Assembly (NCBI GenBank): GCA_028704385.1
Contig: JAQVLA010000006.1
Span: forward strand, 25,838-89,837
DNA length: 64,000 bases
Reading direction: 5' to 3'
From: Bacteroidales bacterium
GTDB lineage: Bacteria > Bacteroidota > Bacteroidia > Bacteroidales > F082
The notes under the pieces are model-generated. The model did not search any database. It had not been told where the DNA came from and worked only from the letters and a program-made list of their open reading frames with translations. The position numbers and the translations under genes are program-made. Of this stretch, positions 25,982 through 35,827 are shown piece by piece. Each line of letters begins with the position of its first letter. Within the stretch, counting starts at the first letter, position 1.

Positions 25982-28012
25982 ATGACACAAGGCAGATTCA
26001 GCATTTTTCAGGAGTATGTGCTTCCGGCAATAGTGTTGCTTGTGTTGGCTTTTTTCTTTTTTCGAAATACCCAAACCCAATTCCCTGCTCATATTCACGC
26101 CTGGACGCAAAGCGACCGCTATGCTTTGGCTGTAGGTTTTATGGAGAATGGATATGATTTTTTTCATCCTGCCACACTCAACCTAAAACCCCGCTACGAA
26201 GCTGCTATTCCGCTTGAAGATCCACAAGGTATCACAAGCGTGGATTTTCCAATAATCGAATACCTTGCCGCCTTGCTGATGGGAATTTATGGCCAGCCGG
26301 CTCCCTGGATTTTCAGGACGCTAATGCTGCTACTTGGATTGAGCGGATTGTTTATTTGGTTTCGGTTTCTGCGCGAAGCTGGCGTAAACTATGGGCTATC
26401 GCTTTCCAGCTTGTTGCTGGCTTTTACTGCTCCGGTTTTTACGTATTATCTGAATGGTTTTATCCCCAGCACAAGCGCGGTAGCTATGAGTTTGGCGGCC
26501 TTGTACTTTTTTGCACGCTACCTTCGAAATGAAAAGATAAAAACACTGATAACAGCCCTGATTTTTCTAACACTGTCAGCATTGATACGCAAGCCTTTTG
26601 TGATGGGATTGCTGGCATGGGCCGGGGCTTTTGTGCTTATTTTTTGGAAAGAGAAATCAAAGCTGAGGATTGTCTTGCCGGGCTTTTTCATGGCATTAGC
26701 AATTGTTGGATTTTATCACGTTTACAACAAATTCCTGAGTTTTACATATGGCTCACTTTTCATCAGCGATTTAATGCCGGCCGACACTTTTTCGGAAACA
26801 TTTCAACTGATTCGGATTAGCTGGGCAAACTGGAAGCTGACTTATTTTTCTTTGCCTGCCTGGATAGGGATAGGTTTGGCAGTTTCAGGGCTTTTGTTTA
26901 AGGGATTTGGCAACAAAACAAACAAAGTTATTGGGTTTAGTGCGTTGCTCTGGCTCGCAGCCTCAGGGCTTTATCTTTTAGCGATGGCAAGGCAATTTCC
27001 GGCTCATGATTATTATTTTTTGGATAGTTTTTTTCTTCCGGTATTGATTTTATTAGGCTTGGGATTGCGTTTGCTGTCAAAAATTGAAAAGCCTTTTCAA
27101 AGGGGAATTTTATTTATTGCCTTTGCTCTGAATGGCTGGATGTTAAAAGAAGCCTATGCCATTCAAAATGAACGCAATACTTTTAAAAGCTGGGACAGGA
27201 CAGAGATTACAAGACGCAATTTTGAAGGTGGCGCAAAACTTTTAGCCGAAGCTAAAGTGCCACCCAATGCCAAAATTCTGGTCCTCGATGCTTACACCAC
27301 CAACATACCGCTGTTGTTGTTAGAGCGTAAGGGTTACACGGTGATCAATACTACACAGGAAAATATAAAACAGGCGATGGAATGGGATTTTGATTTCATT
27401 GCCATTCAAAACCGCTTTTTGGCCAGTGATATCCTGCGCAATTATCCTGACATCACACAAAAGCTTCAGCCTGTCGCCAATAATGGAAAAATTGGAATTT
27501 ATCTACAATACGAAAACTCAAATCCCCTGTCATATAAAGAATTAACTTATCTTGAACAACAACTTGTTTTATTAGAAGGTTCAACGTTTATAAATCAACA
27601 TCCCAAATCCAATTCTTCATGCGAAGGTATGGTTTTTGAGCATGCATTTTTACCCCTTGCTGACACAATTCTTCATGCCGGAACAAAACCTGAAATCAGC
27701 CTCTTTTTCGAAGCTGAAATTCATAGCGCAAACCTTCCCAAAAAACTTTTTTTGGTGATGGATGTCAGTTCGGACGATGGATCGAAGCATTACGAAAGTT
27801 TTGATCTGCGACCTTTTTTTGAGGCAGATAGCACGTTTGGAAGACCGGCTTTGATGATGCAACTGCCACATTATATCGAGCAGGAATTAAAGCTCAAGGC
27901 ATACCTTTGGAATGTCGGAGAGCAGTATCTTTGTATTGAAAATCTTGACTTTAAACTGATACAATACCAAAATAAATTTTCCCAATACCCGAATGATTAT
28001 GAAGAATATTGA
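25982..28012 (+). CDS. GT39/GT-C-like polytopic membrane protein
   Basis: The protein has 676 residues from the ATG at 25982. The N-terminal two thirds carry about 10-12 hydrophobic helices with a first-loop motif [15 protein letters not shown]. An acidic residue in that loop is the mark of GT-C glycosyltransferases (PMT/ArnT-like), which use lipid-phosphate sugar donors outside the membrane. The C-terminal third (about 400-676) is soluble and extracytoplasmic, with no cysteine-rich or repeat pattern I recognise. The acceptor is unknown. The gene end overlaps the start of pgk by 14 bases. Confidence 0.65.
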   Translation: MTQGRFSIFQEYVLPAIVLLVLAFFFFRNTQTQFPAHIHAWTQSDRYALAVGFMENGYDFFHPATLNLKPRYEAAIPLEDPQGITSVDFPIIEYLAALLMGIYGQPAPWIFRTLMLLLGLSGLFIWFRFLREAGVNYGLSLSSLLLAFTAPVFTYYLNGFIPSTSAVAMSLAALYFFARYLRNEKIKTLITALIFLTLSALIRKPFVMGLLAWAGAFVLIFWKEKSKLRIVLPGFFMALAIVGFYHVYNKFLSFTYGSLFISDLMPADTFSETFQLIRISWANWKLTYFSLPAWIGIGLAVSGLLFKGFGNKTNKVIGFSALLWLAASGLYLLAMARQFPAHDYYFLDSFFLPVLILLGLGLRLLSKIEKPFQRGILFIAFALNGWMLKEAYAIQNERNTFKSWDRTEITRRNFEGGAKLLAEAKVPPNAKILVLDAYTTNIPLLLLERKGYTVINTTQENIKQAMEWDFDFIAIQNRFLASDILRNYPDITQKLQPVANNGKIGIYLQYENSNPLSYKELTYLEQQLVLLEGSTFINQHPKSNSSCEGMVFEHAFLPLADTILHAGTKPEISLFFEAEIHSANLPKKLFLVMDVSSDDGSKHYESFDLRPFFEADSTFGRPALMMQLPHYIEQELKLKAYLWNVGEQYLCIENLDFKLIQYQNKFSQYPNDYEEY

Positions 28013-29192
28013 TCAATTCAACCTGAAAGACAAAAAAGTGCTGGTGCGTGTAGATTTCAACGTGCCTCTTGATGACAAGTTCAAAATCACTGACGACACC
28101 CGTATTCGCGCGGCTATGCCCACAGCCGAAAAGATTTTGGCTTCCGGCGCTTCGGTTATTTTTATGTCGCATCTGGGCCGGCCAAAAGAGGGTCCTGAAG
28201 ATCGTTTTTCGTTGCGACACCTCATCCCTAATCTGGAAAAGCAACTCGGACGAAAAGTGCAGTTTGCCAACGATTGCATTGGTGTGGAAGCAGTTGAGAA
28301 AGCCGCTGCCTTGAAGCCGGGCGAAGTGTTGTTGCTCGAAAACCTGCGTTTTTACAAGGAGGAAACCAAAGGAGACATAAGCTTTGCAAAAAAACTGGCA
28401 TTGCTGGCTGATGTGTATGTGAATGATGCCTTTGGAACGGCACACCGTGCACATGCTTCCACGGCTATTATCGCAAAGTATTTTCCCGGGAGCAGCCTTT
28501 TTGGTTACCTGATGCAGGATGAAGTTTCGAACCTCGAAAAAGTGACCAAGCATCCTGAAAGGCCTTTTACAGCTGTTTTGGGCGGTGCAAAGGTCTCCGG
28601 AAAAATCGAAATCATCAACAACCTGCTCGACAAAGTTGACAATCTCATTATCGGCGGAGGTATGATGTTCACCTTTATCAAGGCTATGGGAGGTAAAGTT
28701 GGAAATTCATTGATTGAAGAGGACTTGCTGGAAACTGCAAAACATGCGATCGGGAAAGCCAAAGCCAATGGAGTAAAACTACTCATCCCAACCGACACGG
28801 TTATTGCTGATAAGTTTGATAACAGTGCAGCTAAACAATACTGTAATGCTGATGAGATTCCTGATGGTTGGATGGGTTTGGATATCGGACCTGATACAAT
28901 TGAAGTTTTCACACAGGTAATACTAGCCTCAAAAACCATTTTATGGAATGGCCCAATGGGTGTTTTTGAGTTCTCAAATTTTGCTAATGGAACCAGCAGT
29001 ATTGCCCATGCCATTGCCAAAGCAACCTCAGCAGGTTGTTATTCATTGGTTGGTGGCGGTGACTCGGTGGCAGCCGTAAACAAATACGATCTGGCCGACA
29101 AAGTGAGCTATGTTTCAACCGGTGGTGGTGCCATGCTCGAGTATATTGAAGGTAAAGAGCTTCCTGGCGTGAAAGCAATTCTGGAAGGATAG
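27999..29192 (+). CDS. pgk: Phosphoglycerate kinase
   Basis: The protein has 397 residues from the ATG at 27999; an ATG two codons earlier is also possible. It catalyses 1,3-bisphosphoglycerate plus ADP to 3-phosphoglycerate plus ATP in glycolysis. The motifs are [41 protein letters not shown] and GGGDSVAAV. Length is normal for a bacterial PGK. It overlaps the preceding membrane protein gene and lies 17 bp before the MFS gene. Confidence 0.96.
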   Translation: MKNIDQFNLKDKKVLVRVDFNVPLDDKFKITDDTRIRAAMPTAEKILASGASVIFMSHLGRPKEGPEDRFSLRHLIPNLEKQLGRKVQFANDCIGVEAVEKAAALKPGEVLLLENLRFYKEETKGDISFAKKLALLADVYVNDAFGTAHRAHASTAIIAKYFPGSSLFGYLMQDEVSNLEKVTKHPERPFTAVLGGAKVSGKIEIINNLLDKVDNLIIGGGMMFTFIKAMGGKVGNSLIEEDLLETAKHAIGKAKANGVKLLIPTDTVIADKFDNSAAKQYCNADEIPDGWMGLDIGPDTIEVFTQVILASKTILWNGPMGVFEFSNFANGTSSIAHAIAKATSAGCYSLVGGGDSVAAVNKYDLADKVSYVSTGGGAMLEYIEGKELPGVKAILEG

Positions 29193-29209
29193 TAATACCA
29201 AAACATTTC

Positions 29210-30463
29210 ATGAAAAATGGAGTAATAAAACTTTCCTTTTTTCATAAGATCCGATTTGCATTCAGGGCACTGGAGAATCGCAACTTCAGGTTGTTTTTCT
29301 TCGGTGCTTTCCTTTCGTTAATGGGCACCTGGATACAAAATCTGACCATTGGGTGGCTGGTTTATAAACTTACAGATTCGGCGTTTTACCTGGGTTTGGT
29401 TGGCTTTGCCAGTCAAATTCCGGCACTAATACTAACTCCCATTGCCGGCGTTTATGCCGACAGGGTGAACAGACTTAAAGTGCTGCTTGCCACACAAAGC
29501 CTGCCCATGATACTGGCATTTTTACTTGCCGGTCTTACTTTCTCAGGACAAATTACAGTGACCGCTTTGATTGTAATTGTCATTATCAATGGCATGGCAA
29601 TCGCTTTTGATACGCCTTTTCGTCATGCTTTTCTGCTCGAAATGCTGGGCGACAAAAAACTTATTCCCAATGCGGTAGCTTTGAATTCCATGTTGTTTAA
29701 TACCGCACGTTTTATTGGTCCCAGCATAGGTGGCTTGCTTATCGCCATGTTTGGCGAAGCCGTTTGTTTTTTGATCAACGGAGTTAGTTTTAGTGGTGTA
29801 ATCATTGCTCTGCTTCTTATGAAATTGCCCGGATTTGTGAAACCTGCAGCACACAAATCAGTTTTCAGGGAATTGAAGGAGGGCTTGCGCTATGCCTGGA
29901 ATTTTCTGCCTACCCGATATATGATCAGTCTGGCGATGGTTATTAGTTTTTTTGGGCTTCCGTTTCAGTCGTTTTTGCCCGTGTATGCAGCAGATATTTT
30001 AAAAGGAGATTCACAACTGCTTGGTTTACTTGTTGGTGCACTAGGGGCCGGAGCGCTGTCGGGAGCCTTATTTTTGGCTTCGCGCAATACTATTAGTAAT
30101 TTGCCACTTATGATTCGCAACGCAGCACTGCTTTTTGGTATGGGTCTGATGGCATTCAGCTTTTCAAAACAAAGCTGGCTCTCGCTGGCACTTTTGTTTA
30201 TTGCCGGTTTTGGGATGATTATCAGCTTCGTTTCGATTAATACTCTCTTGCAGACCGCAGTGGCCGAAGATCGCCGGGGAAGAGTGTTGGCACTTTACAG
30301 TATGTCGTTTTTGGGTTTTACTCCCGTCGGAAGTTTGTTGTTGGGAACAATTGCCGAATACATTAGTGTGCCATACACAACATTGATAGCCAGTTCAATC
30401 TGTTTGATTTATGCCCTATTTTATGCTACTAAGGCAAAGTTGGTGAAGGGGCAGCTGCAATGA
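29210..30463 (+). CDS. MFS transporter (EntS-like exporter family)
   Basis: This 417-residue major facilitator has about 12 predicted helices. It starts with a short basic segment, then NFRLFFFGAFLSLMGTWIQN, a start typical of the MFS_3/EntS branch. The loop 2-3 motif is AGVYADRVNRLKVL. EntS exports enterobactin in E. coli; here no siderophore genes are nearby, so the substrate is open. It lies 17 bases after pgk. Confidence 0.85.
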   Translation: MKNGVIKLSFFHKIRFAFRALENRNFRLFFFGAFLSLMGTWIQNLTIGWLVYKLTDSAFYLGLVGFASQIPALILTPIAGVYADRVNRLKVLLATQSLPMILAFLLAGLTFSGQITVTALIVIVIINGMAIAFDTPFRHAFLLEMLGDKKLIPNAVALNSMLFNTARFIGPSIGGLLIAMFGEAVCFLINGVSFSGVIIALLLMKLPGFVKPAAHKSVFRELKEGLRYAWNFLPTRYMISLAMVISFFGLPFQSFLPVYAADILKGDSQLLGLLVGALGAGALSGALFLASRNTISNLPLMIRNAALLFGMGLMAFSFSKQSWLSLALLFIAGFGMIISFVSINTLLQTAVAEDRRGRVLALYSMSFLGFTPVGSLLLGTIAEYISVPYTTLIASSICLIYALFYATKAKLVKGQLQ

Positions 30464-30582
30464 AATACCTGAGAAATGAGAGAAATTAATTGAACCGTTC
30501 CCTGACAAAGGAGCTGTAAAACCCTTAAGAAGTGATAGTTTTTTGCAGCAAATGCTTATTTTTACAGCAAAAATTCATCCAA

Positions 30583-32730
30583 ATGAAGAAATTGTTGTTT
30601 TTCCTGGCAGTGATTTTGCTGCCTTACTACGGATTATTTGCCGGCGAGGGCATGTGGATCCCGATGTTGCTCAAGCAACTCAACGAAAAAGAAATGAAGG
30701 CAATGGGTATGCGCATCAGTGCCGACGACATTTATTCTATTAATAATACAAGTCTCAAGGATGCCATAGTGCTTTTTGGCCGGGGATGTACAGGTGAAAT
30801 TGTGAGCGATCAGGGCTTGTTGCTAACCAACCATCACTGTGGATATCGCCAGATTCAGCAGCACAGCAGTGTTGAAAACGACTACCTCACCAATGGTTTC
30901 TGGGCGATGAGCAAAGAAGAAGAACTCCCCAATCCGGGCCTCACGGTTACTATGATGAAAAAAATGGAGGATGTTACCCAACAAGTACTCGAAGGCGTGA
31001 ATGAAGAAATGACCATGGAAGCCCGCAAACAGAAAATAAAAGAGAATTCAGATGTTCTGATCAAAAAAGCCGTAGAAGAATCTGGTTATGAGGTAACAAT
31101 CAAAGATTTCTTCATTGACAATCAATACTATATGATTTACAATGAAATCTTTAAAGACATTCGGTTGGTGGGTGCTCCGCCTTCCAATATTGGAAAATTT
31201 GGTGGTGACACCGACAACTGGATGTGGCCACGTCACACTGGCGATTTCTCTGTTTTCAGGATTTATGTGGATAAAGACGGCAACCCTGCAGAATACAGCC
31301 CGGATAACGTTCCTTATCAGCCTAAATCACATTTACCTATCTCCCTGAAAGGAATTGAAGAAAAGGATTTTACTTTCGTTTTTGGCTATCCTGCCCGCAC
31401 CAGCGAATACCTGCCGTCCTCTGCCGTAAATTTGATTACTGAAGTAACCAATCCTCCCAAAATCAAACTGCGCGAAACACGCCTGGACATCTTCAGCAAA
31501 TATGCCAATAGCGATCCTAAAGTGCGCATTCAATATGCAGCCAAACATGCAGGCGTGGCCAATTATTGGAAAAAGATGATTGGTGAGAGTAAAGGAATCA
31601 GAAGGATGAACGGCATCGAACGCAAACAGGCCTTTGAAGAAAAATTTATGGCCTGGGCTGATATCGTAAAAGGCAATTTTGGTGGGATAATTCCTACATT
31701 TGAAAAAACCTATGGCGAGATGGAGCCTTATAGCCTGGCTTCGGATTATGTGCGCGAGGCAGGAATGGGAATCGAATTAATCAGTTTTGCTTCACGTTTT
31801 AGAAATCTGAGTGAAGTCGATAAAGAAACTTCTGACGAAAAAATTCAGTCGCTTGTAAAAGCAGCAGAAGGTCAGGTAAAATCATTTTACAAAGATTATT
31901 ATCAGCCAATTGATCGGGAAGTTGCTGTGGCACTTTTAAAACTTTACCGCGATAATCAGCCTGCCGATTTCCGCCCTGAAGTGCTTAATCTGATTGATGA
32001 AAAATACAAAGGCGATGTGGAGGCTTATGTAGAAATGCTCTTTACTAAATCTATATTTGATAATGAAGCCGAAGTGAATGATCTGTTGCGCAATTTTGAT
32101 CACAGGTCAGTAAAAAAGATTTTAAAAGATCCTGCTTTTCAGGCTTATGAGAGCATGCGTGGTTTTTACGAGCAGGAAGTTGGCCCGCATTTAAAACGTT
32201 TGACGGCGCAAAACGACAGTTTGCAACGCATCTATATGAAAGCGCAAATGCTGATGCAACCCGAGAAGCGTTTCTATCCGGATGCCAATTTTAGTTTGAG
32301 GATAACCTATGGATTAGTTGAAGGTTATCATCCTGCCGATGCAGTTTACTATGATTATTTTACTACTTTGGAAGGCATCATGGAAAAGGAAGACCCGAAT
32401 ATATATGATTATGTGGTGGAAGAAAAGCTGAAAACCTTACATGCCACAAAAGATTATGGCCCTTATGGCGATAAGGACGGGCATATGCAGGTGGCTTTTG
32501 TGGCCTCAAATCACACAACAGGAGGCAATTCAGGAAGTCCGGTACTCAATGCTGACGGGCAAATGATCGGAATTAACTTCGATCGCTGCTGGGAAGGAAC
32601 TATGAGTGATTTGATGTACGATCCTGACATGGGCCGCAACATCGCCGTCGACATTCGCTATGTGCTTTTTATTATGGACAAGTTTGCCGGTGCAGGTCAT
32701 TTAGTAGATGAAATGACCTTGATAAAATAA
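30583..32730 (+). CDS. S46 dipeptidyl-peptidase, DPP11-type (Asp/Glu-specific)
   Basis: The protein has 715 residues from the ATG at 30583 (MKKLLFFLAV), with a Sec signal peptide ending near GLFAGEG. It is a periplasmic S46 serine exopeptidase that removes dipeptides from oligopeptides. The triad reads H85 in TNHHCGY, D221 in RHTGDFSVFRIY and S650 in GGNSGSP. As I recall, the residue 18 places after the serine sets specificity, Arg in DPP11 (acidic P1) and Gly in DPP7; here it is R668 in NFDRCWEG. DPP11-like specificity is therefore predicted. A rho-independent terminator follows. Confidence 0.9.
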   Translation: MKKLLFFLAVILLPYYGLFAGEGMWIPMLLKQLNEKEMKAMGMRISADDIYSINNTSLKDAIVLFGRGCTGEIVSDQGLLLTNHHCGYRQIQQHSSVENDYLTNGFWAMSKEEELPNPGLTVTMMKKMEDVTQQVLEGVNEEMTMEARKQKIKENSDVLIKKAVEESGYEVTIKDFFIDNQYYMIYNEIFKDIRLVGAPPSNIGKFGGDTDNWMWPRHTGDFSVFRIYVDKDGNPAEYSPDNVPYQPKSHLPISLKGIEEKDFTFVFGYPARTSEYLPSSAVNLITEVTNPPKIKLRETRLDIFSKYANSDPKVRIQYAAKHAGVANYWKKMIGESKGIRRMNGIERKQAFEEKFMAWADIVKGNFGGIIPTFEKTYGEMEPYSLASDYVREAGMGIELISFASRFRNLSEVDKETSDEKIQSLVKAAEGQVKSFYKDYYQPIDREVAVALLKLYRDNQPADFRPEVLNLIDEKYKGDVEAYVEMLFTKSIFDNEAEVNDLLRNFDHRSVKKILKDPAFQAYESMRGFYEQEVGPHLKRLTAQNDSLQRIYMKAQMLMQPEKRFYPDANFSLRITYGLVEGYHPADAVYYDYFTTLEGIMEKEDPNIYDYVVEEKLKTLHATKDYGPYGDKDGHMQVAFVASNHTTGGNSGSPVLNADGQMIGINFDRCWEGTMSDLMYDPDMGRNIAVDIRYVLFIMDKFAGAGHLVDEMTLIK

Positions 32731-32753
32731 GACGAAAATATCAGCCGTAAAAA

Positions 32754-32793
32754 GAAAAGCAACTGCATGGAAAATCAATCGGTTGCTTTTTTT
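32754..32793 (+). terminator. Rho-independent terminator of the S46 peptidase gene
   Basis: GAAAAGCAACTG and CGGTTGCTTTTTTT pair with one G-U, separated by about 14 bases, and end in a run of seven T. It begins 24 bases after the stop codon. Confidence 0.8.
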
Positions 32794-32853
32794 GTTGACT
32801 GGATTTTACAAATCGCAACATAAACAAGCTGATTGCTTTGCTTATCAACAGAA

Positions 32854-32915
32854 ATTCCAAATTTTTGGCGTAATGTAAAGATTGTATTCAGAATATTCAG
32901 CCTAAAATTTGGAAT
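32854..32915. repeat. Long inverted repeat overlapping the ndh promoter region
   Basis: ATTCCAAATTTTTGGC (32854-32869) and GCCTAAAATTTGGAAT (32900-32915) pair over 15 of 16 positions, with a 30-base loop. The last base of the right arm is the first base of a TATATTTG box at 32915-32922. There is no gene within it. Confidence 0.7.
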
Positions 32916-32922
32916 ATATTTG
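32915..32922 (+). promoter_or_regulatory. Candidate -7 box upstream of ndh
   Basis: TATATTTG fits TAnnTTTG, 102 bases before the ndh ATG, with its first base shared with the right arm of the inverted repeat. No TTG at the usual distance. Confidence 0.4.
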
Positions 32923-33024
32923 GTATGCAACTAATTCCCTTTTGAATTGTTATTTTAGTTGATTTAATAGCTATTCCGAATGTTCTTGCCTGAATAATGA
33001 CATAGACCAAACTAACTTGTTTTT

Positions 33025-34323
33025 ATGATGGATTCAAAAAACACATTAAACGTACCTGAAAGCTCATTACCACGCCTGGTAATTATCGGTGGTGGATTTG
33101 CAGGAATAACATTGATTAAAGCACTCAATAAAAATGACTTCCAGATCGTACTGATCGATCAGAATAACTACCATACTTTTCAGCCGCTCTTGTATCAGGT
33201 AGCCACAGGAGGACTCGAACCTGATTCGATAGCCTATCCCTTGCGCAAATATGTAAAACGTTTTGGTAATCTGTTTTTCCGTTTGGCGGAAGTGCAACAA
33301 CTTTTGCCTGAAAAGAAACAGTTGATCACTTCTCATGGCACCTTGAAGTATGATTACCTGGTTGTTGCCACAGGTGCACGAACCAATTATTTTGGTAATA
33401 CCAATCTGGAGTGCTATACCATGGGGATGAAGTCAGTTCCGGAAGCACTCAACCTCCGCAGTTTAATCCTTCAGAATCTTGAACAGGCAATCGTCACCAA
33501 AGACCCGCTGAAACGACAGGCCTTGATGAATTTTGTTATTATTGGTGGAGGTCCGACAGGAGTGGAGCTTGCCGGAGCTTTAGCCGAACTCAAGCGTTTT
33601 GTTTTTAAAGAGGAGTATCACGATTTGAAAATGGATGATATGCAGGTTTTTTTGATCGAAGGTTCACCCAAACTGGTGGGCGGCATGTCGGAAAAATCAT
33701 CCAAACGTACACTTGGTTTTTTGAAAAAACTGGGTGTGCAGGTGTTCTTGAACTGTCGCATCAATGATTACGACGGACACAAAGTAGAAATTGAAAACGG
33801 CACACCTATTCCATCCGAAAATGTGATTTGGGCTGCAGGTATTAAAGCAGCACCTGTTGCAGGAATGGAACAGGCAGCTACCGGTCATGGAGGTCGCTTA
33901 CTAACGGATGAATACAGTTGTGTAAAAGGTTTTGAAAATTGCTTTGCTGTGGGTGATGTGGCCTTGATGGAAGGCGATATCCATTACCCAAAGGGGCATC
34001 CGCAGGTAGCGCCTGTTGCAATTCAACAGGCAGAGCTTTTAGCTAAAAACCTAAGTAGATTAGTTCATCAAAAAACTTTAAAACCTTTTCGGTACACCGA
34101 CAAAGGGAGTATGGCCACCATTGGCCGTAAAAAGGCCGTAGTGGATGTAACCGGAATGTTTTTCAGCGGAACATTTGCCTGGTTTGTATGGCTTTTTGTA
34201 CATTTGATGTCAATAGTCGGATTTAAAAACCGGTTGGCAACACTTTTGCAGTGGTTCTCAAATTATATCAACTTTAACAGTGCATTGAGGCTGATAATCA
34301 GGCCCTACCAACCAAAGCAATAA
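33025..34323 (+). CDS. ndh: Type II NADH dehydrogenase (NAD(P)/FAD oxidoreductase)
   Basis: This 432-residue two-dinucleotide-binding-domain flavoprotein passes electrons from NADH to quinone without pumping protons. The FAD fold is LVIIGGGFAGITLIKALN, the NADH fold FVIIGGGPTGVELAGAL, and the C-terminal FAD contact CFAVGDVALMEG. DQNNYHTFQPLLYQVATGGL is typical of NDH-2. A hydrophobic stretch near residues 375-395 (FAWFVWLFVHLMSIVGF) may anchor it to the membrane. It is followed by radA after four bases. Confidence 0.92.
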   Translation: MMDSKNTLNVPESSLPRLVIIGGGFAGITLIKALNKNDFQIVLIDQNNYHTFQPLLYQVATGGLEPDSIAYPLRKYVKRFGNLFFRLAEVQQLLPEKKQLITSHGTLKYDYLVVATGARTNYFGNTNLECYTMGMKSVPEALNLRSLILQNLEQAIVTKDPLKRQALMNFVIIGGGPTGVELAGALAELKRFVFKEEYHDLKMDDMQVFLIEGSPKLVGGMSEKSSKRTLGFLKKLGVQVFLNCRINDYDGHKVEIENGTPIPSENVIWAAGIKAAPVAGMEQAATGHGGRLLTDEYSCVKGFENCFAVGDVALMEGDIHYPKGHPQVAPVAIQQAELLAKNLSRLVHQKTLKPFRYTDKGSMATIGRKKAVVDVTGMFFSGTFAWFVWLFVHLMSIVGFKNRLATLLQWFSNYINFNSALRLIIRPYQPKQ

Positions 34324-34327
34324 ATAC

Positions 34328-35698
34328 ATGGCCAAAACCAAAACTGTCTTTTTCTGTAAAAACTGTGGCAATGAATCTCCCAAATGGATCGGCAAATGCC
34401 CGGGTTGCGGTGAATGGAATACCTATGTAGAAGAAACTGTTGTAACAGGTAAAAAAGGTCAGTCGATTTCCAGTAGTATTAATATGCCCGGATCGGCAAA
34501 GCCTTTGCCGGTGCAAGAAATAAGCAGCACCAAAATTGACCGTATGGATATGGGTTATGCCGAGCTGAACAGGGTGCTGGGTGGCGGTTTGGTTCCCGGC
34601 TCGTTGGTTTTGATTGGCGGAGAACCCGGTATAGGAAAATCAACCTTGATGCTGCAGGTGGCATTGCAACTCACTGATGTTAAAGTGCTTTATATCAGCG
34701 GCGAAGAGAGTCAGCAACAGCTTAAAATGCGAGCCGACAGAATTGGTATTCGCAACCAAAGTTGTTATATCCTTACCGAGACAGACACCCAGGAAATTGT
34801 TCGCCATTTTAAAGAGATGCAACCTGATATGGTTGTGATTGATTCTATCCAAACTCTGCAATCGCCCGGATTGGAAGCCACTGCCGGAAGTATTTCGCAG
34901 ATCAGAGAGACGGCAGCCGAGATGAATAAACTGGCCAAAGGGTTTCAGGTCCCGGTATTTTTGATTGGTCATATCACCAAAGATGGCAGCATCGCAGGAC
35001 CGAAGATTTTGGAACATATGGTGGATACAGTTATCCAGTTTGAAGGTGATCGGCATTATGGCTTCCGGATTTTACGGGCTATCAAAAACCGTTTTGGATC
35101 GGCTGCTGAATTGGGTATTTTCGAAATGCATGCCAATGGATTGCGCGAGGTAACTAATCCAAGTGAGATTTTGCTTTCGCAGCGCGAAGAAGCTGTGAGT
35201 GGTGTGGCAATTGCGGCTATGGTTGAGGGTTTGCGTCCCATGCTGATTGAAACCCAGGCGCTGGTCAGCACGGCTGCTTATGGCACGCCACAGCGCTCCG
35301 GAACAGGTTTTGACATGCGCAGGCTCAATATGCTGCTAGCCGTGCTCGAAAAACGTGCTGGCTTTAGGCTGGCTGCCAAAGACGTGTTTTTGAATATCGC
35401 AGGCGGCATTCGGGTAGACGATCCGGCGATTGACCTCTCGGTGATTGCCAGTATCTTGTCTTCAAGTGAAGATATCCCGATTGATTCGAAAGATTGTTTT
35501 GCGGCAGAAGTTGGTCTATCGGGCGAAATAAGGGCTGTGAATCGTATTGAAGCACGAATTGCTGAAGCAGATAAATTGGGCTTTGAACGTATTTTTATCT
35601 CAAAATATAACAGCAAAGGTCTCGATACGAGGAAATATGCCATTGAAATAATTGCTGTAGCCTCAGTCAATCAACTGTTTGAATCCTTATTTGGGTAA
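34328..35698 (+). CDS. radA: DNA repair protein RadA
   Basis: This 456-residue RecA-like branch-migration helicase acts in recombination. It has an N-terminal C4 zinc finger (C10, C13, C24, C27), Walker A GEPGIGKST (98-106), the RadA-specific KNRFG motif in AIKNRFGSAAELG, and a C-terminal Lon-like domain (EVGLSGEIRAVNRIEARIAEA). The gene starts four bases after ndh. The stop codon overlaps a small perfect hairpin, GGGTAA-GTTT-TTACCC (35693-35708), a possible weak terminator. Confidence 0.95.
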   Translation: MAKTKTVFFCKNCGNESPKWIGKCPGCGEWNTYVEETVVTGKKGQSISSSINMPGSAKPLPVQEISSTKIDRMDMGYAELNRVLGGGLVPGSLVLIGGEPGIGKSTLMLQVALQLTDVKVLYISGEESQQQLKMRADRIGIRNQSCYILTETDTQEIVRHFKEMQPDMVVIDSIQTLQSPGLEATAGSISQIRETAAEMNKLAKGFQVPVFLIGHITKDGSIAGPKILEHMVDTVIQFEGDRHYGFRILRAIKNRFGSAAELGIFEMHANGLREVTNPSEILLSQREEAVSGVAIAAMVEGLRPMLIETQALVSTAAYGTPQRSGTGFDMRRLNMLLAVLEKRAGFRLAAKDVFLNIAGGIRVDDPAIDLSVIASILSSSEDIPIDSKDCFAAEVGLSGEIRAVNRIEARIAEADKLGFERIFISKYNSKGLDTRKYAIEIIAVASVNQLFESLFG

Positions 35699-35739
35699 GT
35701 TTTTACCCGTTTCATACTTAAACTTGTCAACAAAAATCT

Positions 35740-35813
35740 GTTAATTTGTGTAGCATGGTCAACAAATTAACGTTAATTTGTGTACCATGGTAGATGAATT
35801 TATAGTATTTTTG
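35740..35813 (+). promoter_or_regulatory. Tandem operator-like repeats and -7 box ahead of the DUF4143 ATPase
   Basis: A 20-bp direct repeat, GTTAATTTGTGTA(G/C)CATGGT, occurs at 35740-35759 and 35772-35791 (19 of 20 identical, period 32). The first copy also faces an inverted ACAAATTAAC at 35762-35771. The second copy contains the perfect palindrome TACCATGGTA (35783-35792). A TATTTTTG box at 35806-35813 lies 14 bases before the ATG. The layout suggests two operator sites upstream of a promoter. Confidence 0.6.
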
Positions 35814-35827
35814 TAAAAAAGCTAAAA

